Source: Pikeienuella piscinae (lineage in GTDB: Bacteria > Pseudomonadota > Alphaproteobacteria > Rhodobacterales > Rhodobacteraceae). From it: a DNA stretch of 64,000 bases. Under the pieces are notes generated by a model that searched no databases, was not told where the DNA came from, and saw only the letters and a program-made list of their open reading frames with translations. Location of the stretch: positions 1-64,000 of the forward strand of contig NZ_CP049056.1 of the NCBI RefSeq assembly GCF_011044155.1, read 5' to 3'. Every line of letters starts with the position of its first letter. Within the stretch, counting starts at the first letter, position 1. Shown here in pieces: positions 61,529-64,000 of this stretch. A program made the translations under genes and the position numbers.

Positions 61529-62017
61529 ATGTCCCTCGGCGAGAATGTCGGAAAAATCTGGAAACTGATGAGAGACCATCCGACCTGCATGATGGTCTCT
61601 CGCGATGAGAACGGCGTGATGCGCGCACGGCCGATGCACGCCATCGTCGAGGAGGGCGCGAGCGAGCTCTGGTTCTACACGCGTCTCTCCAGCGGCAAGA
61701 GCGATGAGATCGGTTCGGACGGAGAGGTGTGCCTGTGCTTCGCCAGCATCAGCGAGACCGAGTTCGTCTCGATCAGCGGGATGGCGACACTCGTCACCGA
61801 CCAGGCGCGGATCGCGAAGAACTGGAACACCTTCGTCGACGCCTGGTTTCCGGAAGGCCCGGAAGGCGGAGACGCCGCCATGATTCGGGTAGAGCCGGAT
61901 CATGGCGAATACTGGGACGGGGATTCGAGCGCGATCCTCGCCGCGCTGAAGATGACCCTTGCGTCCCACAGGGACGAAACGCCGGACCTGGGCGAGAACA
62001 TGAAAGTCACATTCTGA
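61529..62017 (+). CDS. Pyridoxamine 5'-phosphate oxidase-fold protein (general stress type)
   Basis: 162-residue split-barrel flavoprotein of the general stress protein 26 type. Pattern: IWKLMRDHPTCMMVSRDENG, RARPMHAIVEE, LWFYTRLSSGKSDEI and VCLCFAS, the FMN-binding split barrel. Its substrate is unknown; relatives reduce cofactors or bind haem or F420. ATG 61529 follows AAGGAGG. The C-terminal WDGDSSAILAALKM is shared with the family. Confidence 0.87.
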   Translation: MSLGENVGKIWKLMRDHPTCMMVSRDENGVMRARPMHAIVEEGASELWFYTRLSSGKSDEIGSDGEVCLCFASISETEFVSISGMATLVTDQARIAKNWNTFVDAWFPEGPEGGDAAMIRVEPDHGEYWDGDSSAILAALKMTLASHRDETPDLGENMKVTF

Positions 62018-62100
62018 ACAGGCCGTCGCCGGCGGCGTCTTGAGCGCCGTGAGTCGATCTGGCGCTTTTCATTCGCGGCGGTCTCGCTAAAGTCCGCGCT

Positions 62101-62808
62101 ATGACAAAGCCTGTAATGGATGCGGCTGAAGCGGTCGCCCCGATCTTCGACGGCGCGACCGTCATGATTTCGGGATTTGGCGGCTCCGGCGCGCCGATCG
62201 AACTTGTTCACGCGCTGATCGACCAAGGCGCGAAGGGCCTCACCGTGGTCAACAACAATGCTGGCACGGGTATGGTCGGTCTCGCGGCGCTGATCCGCGA
62301 GGGGCGTGTCGACAAGGTGATATGCTCCTATCCGCGCACCTCCGACGCGCGCGCCTTCACCGAGCGCTATCTCGCCGGCGAGATAGCGCTGGAACTGGTC
62401 CCTCAGGGCGTGCTGGCGGAGCGTATCCGCGCGGCGGGGGCGGGAATGCCGGCCTTTTACACCCGGACGGCGGCAGGGACCGAACTGGCCGAAGGCAAGG
62501 AGCAGCGCGAGATCGACGGCGTGCTCTATGTGATGGAGCGCTGGCTGAAAGCCGATTTCGCGCTGGTGAAGGCGGATTGCGCCGATCTTGCGGGCAATCT
62601 CACCTATCGGCTGTCGGCGCGGAATTTCGCGCCGATCATGTGCATGGCGGCCGACACCGCCATAGTCCAGGCGCGTGAGATCGTGCCGATGGGCGGCGTC
62701 GACCCAGCTGTCGTCGTGACGCCGGGAATATTCGTCGACCGGCTGGTCAAGGTGGCTGCGCCGGCGCAGGAGGAGTTGCTGGTGAACGCGGGGGCGAGCT
62801 ATCCATGA
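62101..62808 (+). CDS. 3-oxoacid/3-oxoadipate CoA-transferase subunit A
   Basis: 235-residue alpha subunit. It shows the family loop SGFGGSGAPIELVHAL, the oxyanion-related NNNAGTG and VPQGVLAERIRAAGAG. With subunit B it moves CoA from succinyl-CoA to a 3-oxoacid such as 3-oxoadipate or acetoacetate. Which substrate applies is not shown by the sequence; no other pca genes are in the window. It overlaps subunit B by 4 bp. Confidence 0.9.
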   Translation: MTKPVMDAAEAVAPIFDGATVMISGFGGSGAPIELVHALIDQGAKGLTVVNNNAGTGMVGLAALIREGRVDKVICSYPRTSDARAFTERYLAGEIALELVPQGVLAERIRAAGAGMPAFYTRTAAGTELAEGKEQREIDGVLYVMERWLKADFALVKADCADLAGNLTYRLSARNFAPIMCMAADTAIVQAREIVPMGGVDPAVVVTPGIFVDRLVKVAAPAQEELLVNAGASYP

Positions 62809-63494
62809 ACGTGACGACCGACCCCGCTCGCCTCAGCCGCGCCCAGATCGCCTGGCGCGCGGCGCAGGACATTCCCGACGGAGCCTATGTCAATCTCGGC
62901 ATCGGCATGCCGGTCGCCTGCGCCAATCATCTGCCGGAGGGGCGGGAAGTGATCTTCCAGTCCGAGAACGGCATCCTCGGGGTTGGTCCGGCGCCTTTGA
63001 GCGGCGAGGAGGATTACGACCTCATCAACGCCTCGAAACAGCCGGTCACCCTCTTGCCCGGGGCCGCGATCGTCCATCATGCCGACAGCTTCGCGATGAT
63101 CACCGGTGGGCATATCGACATCGCCGTGCTCGGCGCGTTCGAGGTCGCCTCGAACGGCGATCTCGCGAACTGGTCGACCGGGAAGGGCGGCGTGCCGGGA
63201 GTCGGCGGAGCGATGGACCTCGCCGCCGGGGCGAAGGCGGTCTGGGCGCTGACCACGCATGCGTCGAAGAGCGGCGCGCCGAAGCTGGTGGACCGGCTCA
63301 AGCTGCCGCTGACCGGGGCCGGTGTGGTGAAGCGAGTCTACACCGATCTCGCGGTGATCGAGCTGGATGCGGAGGGATTTCTGCTTCGGGAGATGGTTCC
63401 GGGGCTCGATATCGAGACGCTCCGCGGGCTCACCGGCGCGCCGCTGAGGACAATCGGCGAGCCGCACCCGCTGGAGGCGCCGGGCGGCCTCTGA
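62805..63494 (+). CDS. 3-oxoacid/3-oxoadipate CoA-transferase subunit B
   Basis: 229-residue beta subunit carrying the catalytic glutamate in SENGILGVGP (Glu in the S-E-N-G motif), with YVNLGIGMPVACANHL and MITGGHIDIAVLGAFEV. Coupled to subunit A by an ATGA overlap. Followed by 285 bp of non-coding sequence before ugpB. Confidence 0.92.
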   Translation: MNVTTDPARLSRAQIAWRAAQDIPDGAYVNLGIGMPVACANHLPEGREVIFQSENGILGVGPAPLSGEEDYDLINASKQPVTLLPGAAIVHHADSFAMITGGHIDIAVLGAFEVASNGDLANWSTGKGGVPGVGGAMDLAAGAKAVWALTTHASKSGAPKLVDRLKLPLTGAGVVKRVYTDLAVIELDAEGFLLREMVPGLDIETLRGLTGAPLRTIGEPHPLEAPGGL

Positions 63495-63670
63495 GCGCTG
63501 TGCAAGAGGCGCCGAGATGGATGGGCTTTGACCGTATTCATGATTTCGGTCGCAAATGCATTGAAATTGAATGTAGCACCAAGGTTCGCGTGTGCGGCGC
63601 GCCGGTTTCGCCGCCGGAGTCCGCGCCCGCCGTCGGGGCGTTGCGCGGCACGAATTTGTGTGCTGCAAAA

Positions 63671-63688
63671 CTGACATCAATTCGTTAC
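63671..63688 (+). promoter_or_regulatory. PHO-box-like site upstream of ugpB
   Basis: CTGACAT-CAAT-TCGTTAC matches the PhoB repeats at 10 of 14 positions (first repeat 6 of 7, second 4 of 7) with the correct 4-bp spacer. It is 91 bp before the ugpB start. A possible -10 (TAGAAC, 63710-63715) is further away than usual. Confidence 0.4.
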
Positions 63689-63779
63689 GCTTGCGCCAAG
63701 GACGGTGCGTAGAACCACGCAATCCGGTCGGCGGCGTGATCGCCGGCTGGCTTTCTCACGGGATTACAAGGGAGCACCC

Positions 63780-64000
63780 ATGAAACATCTGCTGATTGGC
63801 GCCGTCTCGGCCCTCTCCATCGCCGGCGCCGCGCAGGCCGCGCCGAAGGAGATCAACTTCTGGCACGCCATGGGCGGGCAGCTTGGCGAGATCACCGACA
63901 AGTTCGCTGCTGACTTCAACGCCAGCCAGTCGGAGTATCAGATCAACGCGATCTACAAGGGCGATTACACCGAGACGATGACCTCTGCGATCGCCGCCTT
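63780..64000 (+). CDS. ugpB: Glycerol-3-phosphate ABC transporter binding protein UgpB (5' part)
   Basis: Periplasmic receptor for sn-glycerol-3-phosphate and related glycerophosphodiesters; cut by the right edge after 73 codons. The signal peptide is KHLLIGAVSALSIAGAAQA, followed by the UgpB opening INFWHAMGGQLGEI and INAIYKGDYTETM. ATG 63780 follows AAGGGAGCACCC. The Pho-like site upstream fits the known phosphate-starvation control of ugp genes; ugpA, E and C should follow outside the window. Confidence 0.92.
   Translation, partial: MKHLLIGAVSALSIAGAAQAAPKEINFWHAMGGQLGEITDKFAADFNASQSEYQINAIYKGDYTETMTSAIAA

Overview
The window is a stretch of high-GC alphaproteobacterial chromosome, most likely from a marine or photoheterotroph-type member of the Rhodobacterales. 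I infer this from the families present: a DUF1476 ATP-synthase zeta subunit beside purC, PtsP next to LysC, a trpC-moaC-moeA overlap, Tat-exported TRAP solute-binding proteins, a VPLPA-CTERM protein and an RTX metalloprotease. Genes are dense, on both strands, often with 4-bp ATGA or GTGA overlaps. No rRNA, tRNA, insertion sequence, prophage or CRISPR array was seen.

Layout. At 1-3781 a phosphate block (pstC partial, pstS with a PHO box, phoR) enters from the left. At 3876-24462 come mostly housekeeping genes: DUF1178, lysC, ptsP, two tiny membrane proteins, moeA-moaC-trpC, icd, trmJ, a GcvT-family protein with a divergent LysR regulator, a P450, ctaA, gluQ, alkA, an esterase, a VPLPA-CTERM protein, an HNH nuclease, dsbB and a DedA-like protein. 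At 24624-28961 a large SARP/TPR regulator is followed 24 bp later by a 764-residue FAD oxidoreductase. At 29048-33997 lie purine genes (purQ, purS, purC, purB) with an alcohol dehydrogenase wedged between purS and purQ. At 34164-41269 are bioY and a TRAP transporter with two tandem solute-binding genes and an oversized DctM. At 41429-53612 come the RTX protease, bpt, an RDD protein, a CBS-like membrane protein, an outer-membrane barrel, ppk2, metA, a P-loop protein, an MFS carrier, ppa and an EamA carrier.

The right part (54127-64000) holds a lipid/CoA cluster (acyl-CoA synthetase, HAD, SDR, TesB, serine hydrolase), then an unusual two-gene unit at 59584-61360: a helical protein with long hydrophobic segments followed by a beta-sandwich protein resembling actinoporin/aegerolysin-type cytolysins. 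After it come a PPOX-fold flavoprotein, a 3-oxoacid CoA-transferase pair and the start of ugpB, which has a PHO-box-like site.

The most interesting items are the putative cytolysin-like pair; the dctP duplication, in which promoter element, gene and downstream hairpin were all copied; the SARP regulator/FAD enzyme pair; and a shared dyad (TATCGC-NN-GCGATA) in two unrelated promoters. Functions come from recognised motifs and family memory. No database search was run.
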